A stretch of 64,000 nucleotides of DNA from Shewanella sp. Choline-02u-19 (lineage in GTDB: Bacteria > Pseudomonadota > Gammaproteobacteria > Enterobacterales > Shewanellaceae). This document shows positions 62,076-64,000 of this stretch, one piece after another (the first letter of the stretch is position 1; every line of letters begins with the position of its first letter). The stretch spans positions 2,728,001 through 2,792,000 of the forward strand of contig NZ_PJBE01000013.1 in assembly GCF_002836205.1 (NCBI RefSeq), written 5' to 3'. The notes under the pieces are model-generated. The model did not search any database and had not been told where the DNA came from. It saw only the letters and a program-made list of their open reading frames with translations. Both the position numbers and the translations under genes were made by a program.

Positions 62076-62459
62076 TTAAAATGCTTGGCAAAAAATAGTG
62101 AAGCTAGCAATAATGGCAACAAACCAAGATAAACTTCTTAATGTGCCTTTATCCTTTAAATAAAGTATTTGGTAAGCCACACGTGCAATAACATGCACAA
62201 TAGCCGCAATTTCGGCGACCATATTGACTTTTCCCGTCGCTAATACTGCTAACACCGCAATGCCAAAAATAAGCAATGATTCGAAGGCATTTTGATGCCC
62301 CGCAACCGCTCTAGCACCAAATCCCGTTAACTTTGATTGCTGGTCACGCGGGTGGCTATTGTCATACCCACCGAGTTTCGCCATCGCGATAGCCACCGGC
62401 CCCTTGGCAAAGTAAGGCAACAACATGCCAATGAGTAAACAGATAAGTAAAGTGGTCAT
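62076..62459 (-). CDS. MAPEG-family integral membrane protein
   Basis: A 127-residue protein with four membrane helices and the MAPEG features: N-terminal helix LLICLLIGMLLPYFAKGPVA, loop with DNSHPRDQQSKLTGFGARA, central helix GHQNAFESLLIFGIAVLA and AIVHVIARVAYQILYLKDKG with the conserved N-x-x-E-x-x and R-x-x-Y motifs. Bacterial members are related to microsomal glutathione transferases; their activity is mostly unknown. It stands alone, with the terminator at 61927. Confidence 0.93.
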   Translation of the reverse strand: MTTLLICLLIGMLLPYFAKGPVAIAMAKLGGYDNSHPRDQQSKLTGFGARAVAGHQNAFESLLIFGIAVLAVLATGKVNMVAEIAAIVHVIARVAYQILYLKDKGTLRSLSWFVAIIASFTIFCQAF

Positions 62460-62851
62460 GCTTAAATCCCTTTTTTAATTTTTATTTGAACGCTAATGTT
62501 GTTGAGCGTTAATATTTGAAAGCTTAATGCCCATATTTACAAACCCACACTTGAATGCTATTTCACGAAGATTAAAATGCAAAGTTATTATTGTATATTT
62601 TCAATCTACTCAGCACCATAACATGGGCAAGCGTATTAAACACCGCTAAGCATTAAACCTGCCTCTTATGACAAACATCAAATTTCAATAAACAATAAAC
62701 AGCTAAAGCGACTAGTTTTATTGACTTTTATTCCAAAGGATTAATAATGAGCCCCTATAAATGCCTAGCTGAATCTAGCTCAAAGTCTATAAGCAGTATA
62801 ATGGCGACGAAAGCCATTTTATACGGATAAACAATATTTAAAGGACTATCG
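62460..62851. other. Intergenic region between MAPEG gene and zinc-ribbon gene
   Basis: Divergent promoter region, AT-rich. No open frame or clear operator seen. Confidence 0.4.
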
Positions 62852-64000
62852 ATGCCACACTGTTCTAGCCCACTTTTTATTAATGACATTTTTTGCCCAG
62901 ATTGTGGTGATAAAATTGAAACTCCACCGTCGATTAAGCCGCTCACTCAGCAGATCCCTGATATCCTCGATAACTTAAAAACTCACTGCCCCTATGCCAG
63001 TGTTTATACTGGTTGGGTAGAGAAAACACACCACTACCAAAGAGTTTATCGCAGCGGAGGTAACGATAGCCAAACCTTATACTATTCATACTGGTTTTTA
63101 ACGCTGAATAACGAACAAAACGAGCCAATGACCATCAGTATTAGCTCTGAAGACAGTTCATTTGATAGTGTCGCAAAGGGCGATGTCATGACGTTTTTGC
63201 AGCCCACCAGCTATAGCTTAAATTACAAGTTAGCCAATGATGCTGACCGTAATATAGTCACTCATAACGAAGCTGCCACTGCCGTTGTCTTCCATCGCGA
63301 TTCAGGACAAGAGTCAATCCTTGAATCTGCCTATGACGTTGAAGAGTTTTCGACGTTTTCAATCTTACTCAGCACACTCTTCTGGAGTTGCGCAGCTGCA
63401 GCTTCTGGCATGTTTTTTGAGTTATATACTATTGAAATAGCTGCAACTCTCGCCGCCCTCGTCACGCTGGTTTGGTCTACCTACCGTATCAGCAGTAAAA
63501 CTAAAACATTTAAGGCTGAAACCACAAGGCTTGATGAAATTGAATGCACCATCAAGCGCATTCTGAGTGTCTCTGTCACCGGCATGGGTTACGACCGTAG
63601 AGACCGCCCCAGTAACCATAGCGATGTTTACTGTATTCGATGCGAACACCTGCTAGACAGCAACTACCACTATTGTCACTGCTGTGGTGAATCTCAAGTT
63701 TCAGTTATGGCTGAAGAACCCTCGCGATTAGCTCAGAATGCCTTAGAAAACCAAACAAACCTTGGGCATAATGATACAAACGTAGCTATACAATCCCATG
63801 CATTAGCAGCCAATAGCGTAAACGTCACCCCAATCACAAAAGCGAACGGTCAACGTATGACTCGACGCGACAAGATAATTCAAGTCTGTGCACCGTTCGC
63901 CACTGTTGAAAAAACAGAGCATCAACATAAGCACATCTTCGCCAAGAACTATCAATGTGTCTTATCAACCTCATCAAACATTGTTCGCGTAACAGACAAA
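62852..64000 (+). CDS. Zinc-ribbon membrane protein, 3' end outside window
   Basis: The frame is open from ATG 62852 (AAGGA about 9 bases upstream) to the right edge, 383 codons visible. It starts with a Cys-rich zinc-ribbon (MPHCSSPLFINDIFCPDCGDK). A beta-rich region follows (about 45-160), then two membrane helices (about 173-190 and 193-210) and a second zinc ribbon, CIRCE...CHCCG (about 265-285). The rest is polar. I do not recognise a named family; zinc ribbons at both sides of a membrane pair suggest a scaffold or sensor protein. Confidence 0.8.
   Translation, partial: MPHCSSPLFINDIFCPDCGDKIETPPSIKPLTQQIPDILDNLKTHCPYASVYTGWVEKTHHYQRVYRSGGNDSQTLYYSYWFLTLNNEQNEPMTISISSEDSSFDSVAKGDVMTFLQPTSYSLNYKLANDADRNIVTHNEAATAVVFHRDSGQESILESAYDVEEFSTFSILLSTLFWSCAAAASGMFFELYTIEIAATLAALVTLVWSTYRISSKTKTFKAETTRLDEIECTIKRILSVSVTGMGYDRRDRPSNHSDVYCIRCEHLLDSNYHYCHCCGESQVSVMAEEPSRLAQNALENQTNLGHNDTNVAIQSHALAANSVNVTPITKANGQRMTRRDKIIQVCAPFATVEKTEHQHKHIFAKNYQCVLSTSSNIVRVTDK

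Noticed and set aside
62755..63128. Two short minus-strand frames near the right edge
   Set aside because: They are antisense to the clear zinc-ribbon protein gene that starts at 62852.

Overview
This looks like about 64 kb of chromosome from a marine gammaproteobacterium, most likely a Shewanella. The signs are moderate to low G+C, a torS/torT/torR cluster next to a torF-type porin, NorVW, gloA-nemA, a periplasmic molybdenum hydroxylase with its own c-type cytochrome, many c-di-GMP and two-component genes, and many short Rho-independent terminators. I saw no tRNA, rRNA, CRISPR array, complete insertion sequence or prophage. The genus is inferred from gene content only.

Region by region. (1) 1-10 kb: an outer-membrane porin cut by the left edge, a lipoprotein with two SnoaL-like domains below an AraC regulator, small conserved genes, an SPFH protein, an ABM monooxygenase plus nitroreductase operon, a frameshifted lipoprotein pseudogene, an M13 metallopeptidase and a secreted HAD phosphatase. 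(2) 10.4-12.9 kb: a tightly coupled two-gene module, a GIY-YIG nuclease-domain protein with a helical hydrophobic C-terminus and a long coiled-coil protein with a C-terminal membrane anchor. I do not recognise this pair and consider it the best candidate for an undescribed system. (3) 13-20 kb: a YghU-like glutathione transferase, an EamA transporter, and a chain of overlapping minus-strand signalling genes (small protein, XRE-type regulator, REC-EAL phosphodiesterase, Hpt-like protein, hybrid histidine kinase). (4) 20-23.3 kb: a gene-poor, AT-rich stretch with small genes, a remnant that may end in an outer-membrane beta-strand, and a ten-copy 9-bp minisatellite. (5) 23.3-33.4 kb: gloA-nemA, another EamA transporter, a Fur-controlled TonB-dependent receptor, and a three-gene Tat-exported molybdenum hydroxylase operon. 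(6) 33.5-37.2 kb: norVW with a sigma-54 promoter and three NorR-type sites but no norR beside it, then a cold-shock protein. (7) 37.7-44.8 kb: TorS, TorT, TorR, TorF with paired Tor boxes, and a bacterial voltage-gated sodium channel. (8) 45-53 kb: a small winged-helix protein, two bacterial PH-domain membrane proteins, DUF924, two UspA proteins, a STAS-like protein, an aldehyde dehydrogenase with a TetR regulator and an evident operator, DUF1272 and a DUF4823-like lipoprotein. (9) 53.7-61.7 kb: an NtrB/NtrC-type pair next to a MacAB-like exporter operon with its own sigma-54-like promoter and repeated upstream boxes. (10) 62-64 kb: a MAPEG protein and a zinc-ribbon membrane protein that runs off the right edge.

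The main theme is respiratory and stress adaptation: TMAO sensing, NO detoxification, electrophile detoxification, an aldehyde or N-heterocycle oxidase feeding cytochrome c, iron uptake and envelope efflux. Dispersed repeats (two diverged copies of a ~165-bp MITE-like element and a separate 47-bp inverted repeat) sit between genes. Several start codons were moved downstream from the longest open frame because a clear ribosome-binding site or an overlapping operator favours the inner start; these cases are stated in the entries.
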